From Daucus carota subsp. sativus (lineage: Eukaryota; Streptophyta; Magnoliopsida; Apiales; Apiaceae): a DNA stretch of 64,000 bases. Position numbers and translations under genes: made by a program. The notes below the pieces were generated by a model that saw only the letters and a program-made list of their open reading frames with translations, did no database searches and was not told the DNA's origin. The stretch covers positions 1,562,779-1,626,778 of the forward strand of contig NC_030383.2 of the NCBI RefSeq assembly GCF_001625215.2. Reading direction: 5' to 3'. Below are positions 47,078-64,000 of this stretch, in pieces; the stretch's first letter is position 1; each line of letters begins with the position of its first letter.

Positions 47078-47990
47078 TGGGGGCTTCTTTAGATTATTGA
47101 TCATTTGTTGGGTACTGGTGTAATGCACTTAAATCTATGATCTGAATTTAAATAATATCTTGAATAAGATGCCTATGGGGCACTGTTGGTTTTTAATCTT
47201 CACAAACAGTTTTTTGGCAATGCTCCGATAGTTTACACCTCTGTTTTCAAATATTTGACGTTTAGCTTATCGACACGCGTTTTCAGGAGTTTGAGATGGT
47301 TTATTGAGTTTACAAACATACTCAGCTTGTAAACAACTGTTTTGAGGACAATAAGATTTTTGGCATATGGGGTGAAAAGAGTGAGTATTTGAGAGGAGTT
47401 TAAGTTTAACGGACAATAAATACCAAACAATGCGCTTTTAAAAAATAAAAAACGTACCTGTGTAAAATAAGCATGCATCTGGAACGTCAATTAAAGAAGT
47501 AATTTAAGTAAGCTTAAAAGTCAATGGTAGATTAGAAGACGTTACTTCCAAGCTGCATGTGCGTGGACAAAATGAGATTATGATCGATTTACCGATCACA
47601 TTCACCTGATCACCATTTTACGACGACTATATCCTCGTCATTTTTTATCAATCGAATTATTTATCTTAATATATTTTTTATAAAAATAACTTTGAAAGAC
47701 TAATATTCTATATTTTAAATTTAATAGAGTAAATTATGAACATTTATAAATAAATTAATATTTTAAGGACGCATATTAATAAAAAAAACTATATACTCTC
47801 TAGAATGAATTACGAGTTTTCTTAAAATGAGATCCCCACCTCTGGTTAACGATCCAAAATATTGGAATGGAATATTAGAAAAAAGTCGAGAAATCACGAA
47901 TTTATGTCTAAAATAACACAAAAATGAAAAAAAAATAAAGTGGGAGAAATCACGAACTTATGTCTAAAATAACACAAAAATGAAAAAAAA
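47078..47990. other. 3' flank of UGT copy 2
   Basis: Spacer without a recognised gene. A 54-bp tandem duplication (GAAATCACGAA-TTATGTCTAAAATAACAC) lies at about 47890-47990. Confidence 0.5.
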
Positions 47991-47992
47991 TA

Positions 47993-48291
47993 AAGTGGGT
48001 GTTTGGCTAGCTAACTTCTAGGCTTTTTCTACATAGAAGAGTTTCGGTTTAATTGAGACTGTTTGGCACATCAATAGAAACACTTATACTAAGGCTTAAG
48101 AGCTCAAAAAAAAGTGAGGAAAGCAAGTTTTTATTTTAGATTACAACTTCTTCCGATAAAAATTCTTAACTTCTAGATCACAATATCCAAACACTTCTGA
48201 TAATTTATAAGTTTAAATTAACTTCTCGTTTATAATCCATTTTTTTACTTTAAATAATAAACCACCTTTTTTAAGTTCGTCAAACGGCTCC
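47993..48291. mobile_element. MITE with TTTGGCT-type ends
   Basis: The left end GGGTGTTTGGCTAGCTAACTT and the right end, GGAGCCGTTTGACGAACTT on the other strand, are inverted over about 19 bp. The interior is AT-rich. It resembles, but is not the same as, the element at 11475-11819. No clear target duplication was seen. Confidence 0.5.
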
Positions 48292-49660
48292 GGAAATCTT
48301 TCATTTTTCGGTAGGATCTGAATACCTAGCACACCTCGATTTATCGATCAAAATATCACATAAATTGAACAGCCAGAAGAGTACCAGACACTTATCAAGT
48401 GCTTCACCATCTAATTTCCTCCATTTCTTTGTTTTTACCGATCAATTAGCAGACTTTGCGAAATCCCAACCCCACCACCAACTTATACTTTATTCCTTTA
48501 CATCAGACAACAACCAATAATCGCAAGATTCCTGTTTGCACTCTTTTTTTTCTCCTCTAAACAATGACCAAATGTTTGCCTAATAAAATACATCTCTTAT
48601 CGCAACCCAACAAGTCATAGATCAAACAAATATACTGTCTTACGCAATCTAATAAAATATCTTACCGAACGAAAAATCACAAGACTTGGAGATAGATTCG
48701 TTGTTACGACGTATCATAAAGATCGTAATTAGCAAAAAGTCATCAACTAATACAATGTATTTAGTTTAATGAATCTTTTGAATAAACAGGAGATATTATT
48801 AAAACATACTGCTCATGAGATTATTAATTAATCTTTATAAAAAGGTATACAGAATTTTTTACGAAAAAACAGATCTTATTTTTTCTATAATAAAAATAAT
48901 ATCTTTTGAAATATAATTAAAATAATTAAGTGGTGGAACTCATGATTTCTTCCTGAATATTTTCATTCCGACAATCCATTCTATTAGAAGAAACAATTCA
49001 TTTAAGAACTTTAAAAATAAGATATCTGTTTACATATTGCGATATGCAAATTAAATTTCTCACCACGTATTTTGTCAAAAGTTATCGTTTTAGGTAATTT
49101 CATAAAGAAATGAACTCATCAATAAAAAATTAATGGGGTGTATTCAATATTTCAACTGAGGTTTAAAAAAAAAAAAATTCAGTCATGAAATCACAGATGT
49201 TTGACTCGGATTTTTAAAAAACGTATTAGAATCTTGAAAATTGGGATATTCAATTAAGATTTTAAATTATTTTACAAAATCTCGTGATATTCAACCATGA
49301 CTTTAAATTATATTTAAAAATCTGATTATATTCAAATGCTTATTGAATTTTATGAAATTAATAAAATGATGGATTTTATGGAATTGTTCAACGTATTTAT
49401 ACTTTTTAAAATTCCATCAAAATTCACGAGATTTTAAAGTATTTTCTCTATCATATCCCATTCTTTACATTGAGCTTGACAAAAATGATCAACAAAAATA
49501 TACAAATTAGTGTGAATTAATTTAGAAAGTGGGTAAAATAGAATATTTAAATAACAAATATGAATTTTCTTATATTTTAGAAATTTTGAAGTACATAAAA
49601 TCGAGAAAAACGTTAATAATTATACAAAGAAATAGAATAATAGATTCCCTCTTTTGGCTT
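48292..49660. other. Upstream region of the cysteine protease gene
   Basis: AT-rich spacer. About 49134-49450 resembles the MITE at 702-1199 (GGGGTGTATTCAATATTTCAAC, then GATATTCAA-GATTTTAAATT words) and is probably an old copy. No gene is seen. Confidence 0.45.
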
Positions 49661-49725
49661 TAAAAGCACACCTTTCATTCCACCTTTAGCCCACACCATT
49701 TCACCTTCTCATCTCCAAAACCACC

Positions 49726-53796
<4,071 letters not shown>

Positions 53797-54903
53797 GAAG
53801 AACCACGAAGGGCCCTCGAGTAATGTTTTCTGGGAAAACTGGAGCATACAGCAGAGACAAAATCACAACAGCAGAGTTAGTGAGGTTCCGGTATGAACAT
53901 TAGGAACCGAGGGTCAATAATTGGATACTCAGTTCGAGATTTGTACAGTATGATGTTTGATTTTCAGTATTACATTTGAAACTTATTATTAATCCTGTAA
54001 AGTAAATATGTTTTAATTTCTGCAGCCTGCACTAGCAATTCATGGCAGTCCTGAACTAATTTATATAGTAAATAAATACAGGTTTGGTATTGAACTATGT
54101 ATGATGAAAATCTACATGTTTATTTCTAATATAAGGTAGAGGAGATTTACCATGTCAGAAATCAGGAACCGGAACTAATCGATTCAGTTACTAATTTAGG
54201 ATTTATTGAGGATTTATCATTTGAGAATTTTTTATATTTTTCTGCAATACCAATTTGAGATCCACACTACACTCATCACTAAAAGTGGGCAAGAAATTAG
54301 TGGACACTTTTTTAACAATAAGGGCATCTCCCATGACATCTACCACAACTCATTTCATACAACTCAAAATGCATCTTTTTGAGAAACATGACCAAAACAT
54401 TAACAAAATAAATAAAGCAAAAAAAACAATTGTATCAGGGGACCATCCATTCTGTTTCTTGGTGCTGTCTGCTTTCAACCTGATCCTACCACTTTTACTT
54501 TGTCCTTTAAATTCAGTCATGATCAACATAACATCATTGCTAAGTTCATGTTAATAATGAATCAGAGAAGAGTTAGCTGCAGATTTTTGATATTTTCATC
54601 GATATCGCTGTCAGGGTGGCCATTATATGCAATAATTTTGATGGTGATGCCTGATGCTACTTGTAGTTTGAAGATGACAACATTGCCAACTTGTTGCAGT
54701 ATTGTTTAGATGGATCAAACAGAAATATTTTTGGCTTTAAAAGCCTCTAAAAATGGTCATTATAGTACAACAGAATTTATTGATCATATTATTGTATGAA
54801 TACAGGTTTGTACATCAGAACATAAATTTGTTGGGCCACCAGCCAACATACCAAGCTGGTAGAAGCCAATAAATGCAGTCGAATTTCACTGATTAATTAA
54901 GAT
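53797..54903. other. Convergent 3' region between protease and bHLH-MYC_N gene
   Basis: Untranslated ends of the two convergent genes are expected here. On the minus strand, about 54711-54577, an open stretch reads LQQVGNVVIFKLQVASGITI onward to a stop at LQLTLL. It looks more protein-like than its surroundings, but I do not recognise it and it has no clear start. Confidence 0.4.
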
Positions 54904-56675
54904 TCAGGGTACTTTAGATGCACTTGTAGGTCCTATAAACCCTGATTCTGCTGCGATAACGTCTGTTAATTGCAGATTATGGTTTAAGAAATTGGTAGTC
55001 TCTTGATGAGCAGCCATCTGATCCATAGCATAAGATGGCTCCACTTTCAGACAGCTTCGAACTTCAGTAGGCCTACCACATTCATCAAATCTGACATTCT
55101 GGCTTGCATTATTATCACCATTGCTTTTATATTCTAATCCTGCAGTGGCATTGTATAAAGGTGAAATGGAAGGTAACTTTGATGAAAGAGCTCTGAAATT
55201 GCAGGAACTGGAAGGCAAGAGAGGTGGGATCGACCAAAGGGGTGGTGATGATCGAACAGTGCCATTAGGTGGACTGATATAGCTCAAGTATGTAGAGTTG
55301 TTAGAAGACTGATCATGTTGCCTTTCATACTGCAACATTTTCATTCTACTTAAATAGTGCTTCTCTTTGATACAGAATTCTGCTTCATTTGATTCAGTCA
55401 CTATATGTGGATTGTTAGGCTTGAAGGTGTACGGATGTTTAATTGGTAGGTATGGCCTTTGCATGGCATATATGCCTGGTATGCTCTGAATGTAGCTGAA
55501 TTTTCGTTGTATGCTTATGACAAGATTGAGATCTTCGACAATCTGTATAAATTAAAATCATGAGTAGACTGTGAGAGAGTGTCAACATATATTACAGACG
55601 TAAAATGGAGACAATCAGATAAGCATTTACCTTGTCTAATGATCCCAGTTGAATTATACCTTCTCTGACAGATATGACTGCAATTGTCTAGAACAATAAA
55701 GAATTTCAAATTCTTAAAAATATGAATTATCAACTTCAATCAAGTATGAGTAAGTGATTCTTAATCCTAAATACCTGAATTCCAGTATTGAACTGAAGAT
55801 CCCATGCTCTTGGTTGCTGCGAAAATTGATAAATATTTAACTGGTTAGAAACGAAAACAGCATAAAAGAGAGGAGACCTGAAAATCCTTTTTGTAAGGCT
55901 TACAAGATCAAGGGAAACATTCCACGACGATGTAAAACTAGGATCATTCACATTTGGAGAATCATTAAATACCCATTTGTGACTGTTATCTGCAGCAACC
56001 TTTCCAATCAAACTGCATGCAAGTAAAGAAAAGATCAAATGGCAACTTTCACCAGTAGATGATAGAGTTCCAGACTGATAGTAGTAATAAAGCTTGAACT
56101 GTAAAAGAATCATACCCTTCTCCATAGTTGTAGACTTCATGAGACATTTTGAAGTAAACATCAGCTCCAAACCTACCATCCAGATATCCATTACCAGCCC
56201 TTTCACATTCAGAAAAATCGCAGAAACCATCTTCCCAAACAAGAATCCTGAAACAAAAATTTTATCTTAAAATGCAATTCATGTAGTCTGAACAAATCAT
56301 TTTCACAAAACTTTAAAATGAGTATTTGGCCTTGTACTATACCAATTCCTTTTGTTTCCCTTGGCGCGTTCAAGTGAACCATCTCCATGATCCCACCTGC
56401 ATGAACAATTCATACTATAAGTAATCATCTAAATTTGCATTTAGATCAATATTCTTCCATATTTACGAGGACTCTAAAGGAACCATGAGACGAAAGAGTG
56501 TCTTGCTTCAAAGGACATGGAAAGTTGCTTACTCTGGAGGAGGATAATTTCGAGGCAAGATTCTCCAGAAGACTGCATAAACCCATCTAGAAGAATAAGA
56601 ATCTGAATTAAATGAACAAAGGCTTCTTAGTGTCTGTTGTAAAAGACAGTTGAGCATGGGAAGTCCACCTTCCAT
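54904..56675 (-). CDS. bHLH-MYC_N domain protein without a bHLH (At1g60060/At3g15240-like)
   Basis: Seven exons: 56675-56533, 56396-56343, 56247-56116, 56012-55904, 55816-55775, 55687-55631 and 55542-54904; 1176 nt, 391 residues. The first half is the bHLH-MYC/R2R3-MYB N-terminal domain, the fold used by MYC and LHW-type factors to bind partners: MEGGLPMLNCLLQQTLRSLC, WVYAVFWRILPRNYPPP, ILVWEDGFCDF, GLIGKVAADNSHKWVF, WDLQFNTGIQTIAVISV and LGSLDKIVEDLNLV. The second half is Ser/Asn-rich with no recognised domain and no bHLH. Relatives are often mislabelled as WNK-kinase-like in databases; no kinase motif is present. A role as a transcriptional cofactor is inferred. Exon phases agree throughout. 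Confidence 0.85.
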
Positions 56676-59600
56676 TGTCCTATAGAGAAGAAAAGAAGAG
56701 AGGAAGGACAAATTTAGAGATAAGGATATGTAGATATGTATATATACGAAATGCCTGGAGGGAGTCTAATTAAATTTGTTTCAGTCATCATCATTAGAAT
56801 TAAATGGTAAAGGGCAAAGAAACAAGAGGAAGAGGTACCTGGTATGGTGGTACCTACAAGAGTGTGATCATAAACACTTGTGAGTGAAAGTTTCTAAAGA
56901 GAACAATAATATTTGGCTTAAACCAGATAAAAATTATTGGAGAAAATAGTCTAGGCAGGAAAAGCCCAGGAAAAAAAAATCAGAGAATAAGTAACCTCAG
57001 AACTACCAAGAGAACATTTTTTTTAATTCAATAAGTAATTTTCTTATTTTTAAACTACCATTAGAACGATACAGGTGAAATTTACCATGGAAGTAGTAGA
57101 GGTAAAATACGGATTAACATGGGGAAAGAGCTTTGAAGCAGTTTCAGTCAAAAGGATATTCCTAGGAAATTTTCACTTTTTGATATTTATGAAGCATCTA
57201 AGATTATCGCAGATTGAAGTTCTAGTGTAATCTGTAAATGGTAAGAAGTGTTACTGCAAGTTGTATCAGTCATTCACGGAGGCTAGCTTGCAGTGGTCCA
57301 AATTTGAGGTCTTGATCTACACCAGAAGGCAAACACTGTAAGATTATGACCTCACATCCTGTGCCATGCTTCTGTTCTCTGCCCCAATAATTAATTTCAA
57401 AATCTTTGCCACTATGACCCGAAAGGATTTGGAAGATCTTCACTGACATAATTAGGACACACAAACACACACTACTGGTATTAGGGAACATTAGTACTTA
57501 ATACTTATAGGATCAAACAGACAGATTCTCAGTCGACATTAAAAGTATTCTCCACAACAAATATAACAAAAGAGGATCAACCTACAGAGTCAAACATCGA
57601 ATCATATTGGCAAGGTAATTGGTATGTTTCAGGGCTGTGCTAGTTCTATAAGATGTAGCATTCTTTCACCATTGTTCATCGAGGATTCTACATAGGCATT
57701 TTACGAGTCACTGGAAAAGAAAGAACAAATCATTCAAATTTTAACCAGAAACCTCAGGTCAGGTCACAGTTGAAGTCACATTAAGAAATTGGTGGTCCTT
57801 TCTGTCACAATAAATTTAGGCTTTTTATGGGGGTGGGGGTGTATCATGCATATCCTAGACTTTTAAAATGAGGTTTCCCACTCACCTTTTGGCTTTCGAC
57901 TTCATCTGCATTATTTCTCCCCCACCCACACAAATTCATTCTATTTTGAAACCCTCGTCGCAGAATAACAAAACACAAATAATGTTGCAACTAGCGCAAA
58001 GATGGTCATAAATAACTTAGCGAAAAAAAGAGATGATGGTAATAAATTTGCAAGGGGATTAGAGGAAACTAGCATGAAAGCCTCAGGTCAGTAAATACGA
58101 ACCCTAACGCAGAGGCAACTAAAGGGATGTGACAAGTACTTACTATGAGATGCTGAGACAAAAGGCCTAAACATCCACTACATAGGCCCTCTTTTCTCTT
58201 CAATAATGTGCCTTCCTCTTCATACCCTTATCTCTTAGGATATCCTTATACATCTCTTTACTACCAAGTAACAACTCCATATTGACACATTTCATGACAA
58301 CTATGTATACATAGCCCAGCTCCATAGATAATATGACCACATCTCATCCATGCTTGTCCACATTTAATTTTGACCTACCTTCTGTCATTTCATTACTCAC
58401 GCCAAGTCCCCGGACCCAGAGATGATATAATCATGTCTCGTGTGTGTGCACCCGCGTGATTAAGAACTCACACAACTCCACGTCTTTCCAATCTAAGCCT
58501 TCTGTAAAGCCGAGGATCAATATTTCCAGGACAAATGCCAGCCAGTAGATATATATGTCGGAACATAAGACAGTGACATGTTATTTTATAAGTACAAGGC
58601 TACTTCTTGTTTACTGGAAATTGTATAAATTTAAATGCCAGCAATTGGTGATTGTATGAAAAAGCAATGGACGGCCTCACAGAAGTTAGAAGAAATGGAA
58701 TATTTAAACCTGTGATTATGATATAGAAATTGTAGATAAATTACACAGATAGTCTAATAGTGATTATTTAGTTTGGATTCACAAATATCTGAAAATCTTG
58801 TACTAAATTTTGGCACTCACGAGAAGAATAAGTCTGATCAAGATCTTGCCTGAAGCCACTACACTTCTGTTATCACCAGATATTGCCTGAAAACCAAAGC
58901 GCAGTCAGTCATCAAGGCCCGCCTTTTTTTCATTTTGTTGCCCTCTGGTTGGCTCAAAACAGTTTATGAATTATGAAGGTTTACTCATAAACTGGTTCTA
59001 ATTTTCTCTTTATCAAAGTTTTTGAGGGCCTAGTTGACAATTGTTTTATGACTGGTTTATCGATCGAACAAAGTGATAAACTGCTTCATGATAGTTGGGG
59101 GTTCACTGAACTGAAATAGCCTTAGCAGTCCAGGAAGAGGCCTTATTATTGGCATCTTTAGTGCTTACAAGCATAATCATCGACTCTATAACTTGATTGT
59201 ATGATATGGACCATACTCCTCCCTTTATAACCTTCACCGCGATTAAAAATACGTATGAGCTGAGGTTAACTTACAGACATAACAAAATGGACCAGTGCCT
59301 CCTTACTATGTTCTCCAGTATCTTTGAACATGACACAAAATTATCAGGAAGTAACCTTTAATCTGCATAAAAGTCTTTCCATCAAGAAATTTGTAACATA
59401 TACTTAATTCTTTGATTACCTGACAGATAATTTGCTCAATTGAACTAATTTTTTTACCTGCAATGGAACTAGCTTCAACAAAAAGGTGAAGTAGAAAGTA
59501 CACATCGAACCCAATCTAAGTAGTTATGTAAAAAGCACATACATCTTCCAATCCGAAAATGATCTGCTTGTCTATCTAACCATTTTTTTCTTGATTATAT

Positions 59601-60610
59601 CTACACACTGATAGTTCAGAAACAAATTTTACCCACAATGAACTAGGACTTATTCTTATGTTTGCAGAAACACGCTTTGCATGACATAAATAATACCTCA
59701 TCAGCAGTAATTGAAAAAAAATAAAAATTTGTTACAATATACTAGTTCACATTGTCGTCTGGAACTTGTAAACAGAAAGCACTGTATCGAAAAAATGTGA
59801 TGAAAATTAAGGGAAGATGTGCTCTGAAAATAAAACTAGAATTATGTTATACTACAGAGTAGCAACATTGAATTCATTTGAAATTCCGGATTTTAATCCA
59901 GAATCTGAAGTCTTAGAAACCATCCTTAACATGAAAGTTCAGCTAACATAAAGACATAGATAGCTAACATAAAGACTTGTCTCTAGGCCATTTTATCAAT
60001 CTGTTTTTTGTCTACTCCATATCAATAGCAAAACATCATCCTACCCGGAAAAACAGCAGGTCACCATTTGCAAATGCCAGTAACTAAATTCAGCCTAGAA
60101 GTTTTGCTGAGGTTAAGCAGACATAAACAAACACCAACAAAGATCAGCTCTTGAATCCTAAAGCAAAATTTCCTGGAACATGGATCGTTAGGTTTGTATA
60201 CCGCGTAAACAGAAACACAGATAAAACGAAGTCAAGAAAGTCGACTTGCAAGCATATAAAGGTAAAATTGCAGACTTAGTCAAATGCAAAAACAAATCCT
60301 TCAAATTCCACATTGTTTCTGTAATTCTAACTCACTTTCTTAAATGTCAATAAACATATGAATACAAATAACATGTAGGAAAGTAGCAGTTTTTAATTTA
60401 GGCAAATTCGCTGCACCAGCCCAGGGGCCATACTCAACACCTTTTCCACCGAAAATGCTGAAAACTTTTAAGATGAATTTCCACCAAAAGAAGAAAACCA
60501 ATATTAATTGACTGCCTTTATCTCCATACAGCTTTAAAATACAATAAGTCTCTTTACCCATTACTCATAACCAATTAATCAATTTTTCGATTTTAAGTTA
60601 TTTTTCTTCC
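56676..60610. other. Divergent intergenic region, 3.9 kb
   Basis: Shared upstream region of the bHLH-MYC_N gene (-) and the TNL gene (+). It is less AT-rich in places (57270-58600) than other spacers. An open frame on the minus strand at 57270-57491 (FEINYWGREQKHGTGCEVII) has no recognisable domain. It could contain leader exons of the bHLH-MYC_N gene, but I cannot show that. Confidence 0.4.
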
Positions 60611-63600
60611 ATGGCTTCAACTAGTAATCCTGAAATAACTGCAGCTTCCCCTTCTTCACCATCATCGTCATCATCATCATCTCCATCTCCGCCTATCGCC
60701 TGGGATGTATTCTTGAGCTTTTACGGTGATGACACACGCAAAACCTTTACTTCACATCTTTATTCTGCTTTGGATCAAGCTGGAATTTTAACCTTCAGAG
60801 ATGATCCTGCTCTTGAAAAGGGCCAGGAAATTTCACCTGGGCTTTGCAATGCAATTACAGATTCCAAGATGTTTGTGGTAGTTATCTCTGAGAACTATGC
60901 TCGTTCGCCATGGTGCCTTAATGAGCTCGTAGAGATTCTTAGCTGCAAGAAAACAGAGAATCAGGTTGTTCCAGTGTTTTATTATGTTGATCCATCAGAT
61001 GTGCGTCACCAGAAAGGGAGTTTCGGAGACGCTCTTGATTATCATAAGAAGCGTTACTCTCCTGACATAATAGACAAGTGGAAATCAGCTCTTTATCAAA
61101 CTGCAGAGCTATCAGGATACCATCTCAAAAAACATGCAAATGAGTATGTCCTACTATCTTATTTGAGCTGTATATACTTAAGCAAAAACAAATGGGTTTT
61201 GGTCCATGACAATCGATTGTCATGGAGGTGTTATCTAACACACAGCTCTATTACCATCAGATCTGTATTTTAAGGGTTGGGATTGAAACCAGTTTTTTTA
61301 AGTATCCGCTATAATTCTCCGCGGATAGGGAAAATTCCTATTCGCGGAAAACTTGAAATAGAGATCTGACGGCCCTGGAAGTGTGTGTTAAATAACCTGT
61401 CCCTCACAACCAGTTGTCAGGGACCAGGACCCAAAACAAATATCCGATTTATTTAATCTTGGAATTAGAATTCTAAACTTTTATTTGATAACAGGAATGA
61501 ATCGGAAACCATTAAAAGCATTGTAGAGAATGTGGCACGACAAGTATCTACAAAGGTATTACGCCTTGGTGGAGATCTATATGGGATAGATTCTGCTGTC
61601 GAAGAAATATATCAGAAATTAAGGACGGAATCAAAAGATGTACGGGCCATTGGAATATGTGGGATGGGCGGAATTGGCAAAACAACAATCGCCAAAGCTT
61701 TCTATAACAAATATCATAGCATATTTGATTGTTGTTGCTTTGTCGAAAATGTTAAACAATATTCTCAAGGAGGTGATTTTCTAATTCCTTTACTTGAGCA
61801 ACTATTGATTGTGCTTCTTGGGAGAAAGAATTACAAGGTCCTTGATGCTGATAGTGGAATTAGACAGTTGAAACAAATTCTCCATTTCAAAAAAGCACTA
61901 ATTATTCTGGATGATTTGAACCAATCAATTTGTTCGGAATTTCTTGGAAGGCATTGCAACTTATTTTCAGCTGGAAGTAGAATTATTGTGACGACAAGAG
62001 ATGTTAGCATTCTAGATCAATTAAAAATATATATTTCAGACGTAGATATATACATGGTGAATAAATTAGGACAAACTCATTCACTGGAGCTCTTTAGTTA
62101 TCATGCCTTTGGAAAACCACAGCCACCTGCTAGTTTAAGAGAGCACTCCATAAGCTTTGTAGCTTATGCGGGAGGTCTTCCATTAGCTCTTAAGGTGTTA
62201 GGTTCATCTTTATGTGGTAGAACTCAAGATGAGTTATTCTGGAAAGCCAAGCTTGAAAAAGTTCGAAAAATTCCAGAGAATGGGATACTGGAAATTCTTC
62301 AACTGAGCTATAATGAGTTAAATGATGAGTCTGTGAAGTCAATTTTTCTTGATATTGCATTCTTCTTCGTCGGGAAGTACAAGTATGAGGCTGTTGACAT
62401 ATTCGAATCTTGTGAGTACTATCCAGAAGTTGGTATACGAATTCTATTAGAAAGATGTCTACTCACGATTGATAACCAGAGATTAAGGATGCATGATCTT
62501 ATACAAGAGATGGGACGGGATATTGCCAAGAAAACACGCTTGTTCTTGAGAGCAAACGCGTGGGAAGATTTGCAAAATCATGAGGTAATTAAAACATATA
62601 TTAACTTAGTTTGCACAAATTTTATTCTCGCAAGAGTTGGTCAAATTTTTGATATCTTAATAAAAGGGCATTAATATTTTGAGAAGGTTAACAACTTTAA
62701 GACAATAAAACTAATTAACTAGGATATATAATCATGATATTATTTAGTTTTAGAATTTTTCTCCGAAAAATTATATATATATTGCAATGTGATTGTTGTT
62801 CTCTTAAATCTACTAATTTTATATATTTACAGGGTTTAGATAATATTGAAGGTCTTGTCTTAGATTTAAGTCAATCAACGAAGAAACAAATCAACTCTCA
62901 AATATTTGAAAGGCTGCCCAGATTGAGATTACTCGAGATCATAAATGCTCACGACATCAAAGGACATTTCAAAAATTCTTTCCATGAGTTAAGATGCTTC
63001 TATTGGAATTGTTGTACGTGGACAAAATTACCTTCTAGTTTTCGACCACAAAAATTGATCTCTCTTGTGTTGCCATATAGCAATTTGAAGATGCTTTGGG
63101 ATGATGCCCAGGTATTAATCGGAATACAATACTCTTCCCATACTCATCTATATATGTATTTTTTTTTTTTTTTTGAAGGATATTTTTTGTTATTAGATGA
63201 CTAATTACAAGGTTAATGGTATTTTACTAGAATAAGAATCTTAAGGGCATTCCAGCAGTGCCTCAAAATATATTAAATTTCTAACTTGTGTATGTGTTCT
63301 TTTTAATAGCCTTTCATGAGTTTGAAGATTATAGTTCTCAGTTACTCTGTGAACTTGAAAACCACTCCCAACTTCAAAAATTCAAAAGTTGTTGAGCGGT
63401 TATACTTTGCTGGTTGTGAAAGCTTGCAAAAAGTCCACCCATCAATTAGAGAGTTGGCTAATTTATATGTTCTGGATTTGAGGGAATGCATCCATTTGAA
63501 AGACGAAATGTCAATATATAGTGTGAAACGATTGTCGGAGCCTGTCAAACAATGGCCTAATATGGGCTATTTGCGTTTGGGTCATTATCACAATCTAAGA

Positions 63601-64000
63601 CGGTTGCCAGAGCAATTGGGTGATATGAAATGGCTAAAGGAGCTTGATGCAAGTTACACTGCAATTGAGGAACTGCCAGATTCAATTACTCAGCTTAAGG
63701 AGTTGGCTTGGATGAAATTGGATGGTTGCAAGAAGCTTAGAAAGCTACCAGAGCAGATTGGAAATATGGAAGGCTTAAGGACATTTCTTGCAAATAGTAG
63801 TGCAATTGAACAACTTCCAGATTCATTTGTAGGCCTCGTTAATTTGGAGATTCTAATAATGAGCTCCTGCAAAAACCTTAGGAATCTTCCAAATAGCATA
63901 TGGAAGCTCCAGTTGCTTCAAGTACTAAATCTGGGGTGGTGTAAAAAGCTGGAGCGATTGCCTGAGGAATTGGGGATGATGCAATGCTTAGAAATTCTTA
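60611..64000 (+). CDS. TIR-NB-LRR disease-resistance protein, 3' end outside window
   Basis: Exons 60611-61143, 61495-62584, 62833-63111 and 63310-64000 (continuing past the window); the first three sum to 634 complete codons. After a Ser/Pro-rich start comes a TIR domain (about 30-165) with WDVFLSFYGDDTR and SPWCLNELVEIL, whose Glu after WCLN is the NADase residue in active TIRs. NB-ARC follows: P-loop GMGGIGKTT (234-242), kinase-2 ALIILDDL, RNBS-B GSRIIVTTRD, GLPL as AGGLPLALKVLGSS, and MHD in LRMHDLIQEMG (about 510-512). Then come LRRs such as LKELDASYTAIEELPDSITQ and LRNLPNSIWKLQLLQVLNLG. TNLs are intracellular immune receptors that detect pathogen effectors. No break is visible in this part. 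The segment after MHD is about ten residues shorter than usual. Confidence 0.93.

Noticed and set aside
57270-57491. Possible small gene on the minus strand
   Set aside because: 73 codons without a recognised domain and no splice or promoter support; kept only as a note in the intergenic entry.

Overview
This is a 64 kb piece of a plant nuclear genome: AT-rich, with GT-AG introns, compact genes and many small transposons. A TIR-NB-LRR resistance gene at the right edge points to a dicot, because monocots lack this class. The species cannot be fixed from sequence alone. I recognise nine genes and rebuilt their exons by hand from splice sites, reading phase and family knowledge. In every complete gene the exon lengths sum to a multiple of three.

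Left part (1-11.3 kb): a single-exon BAHD acyltransferase (+) with a decayed partial copy behind it, then a nine-exon cytoplasmic poly(A)-binding protein gene (-). Middle left (11.3-25.7 kb): a gene-poor stretch holding a three-exon WOX4-type homeobox gene (-), MITEs, tandem hairpins and a small LTR fossil. Centre (25.7-37.7 kb): a fifteen-exon DNA topoisomerase I gene (-), nested Stowaway-type elements, a short Helitron with clean ends, and a DREB-type ERF gene with an EAR motif (-). Right centre (40.3-47.1 kb): two tandem UGT73-like glycosyltransferase genes (+). The spacer between them holds a probable Helitron carrying exons of two unrelated genes. Right part (49.7-64 kb): an RD21-type granulin-domain cysteine protease (+), a convergent bHLH-MYC_N-domain gene (-), and the first four exons of a TIR-NB-LRR gene (+) that runs off the window.

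The genes do not form one pathway. The observations most worth following are: the UGT pair, whose copies differ at the last PSPG residue (Gln versus His), a position linked to sugar-donor choice, and also in their leaders; the Helitron candidate with captured N-acetylglucosamine-kinase-like and DUF3754-like exons; a natural empty site that proves one MITE insertion; and a tandem pair of long hairpins that could be small-RNA precursors. I saw no clear sign of a wholly new multi-gene system.
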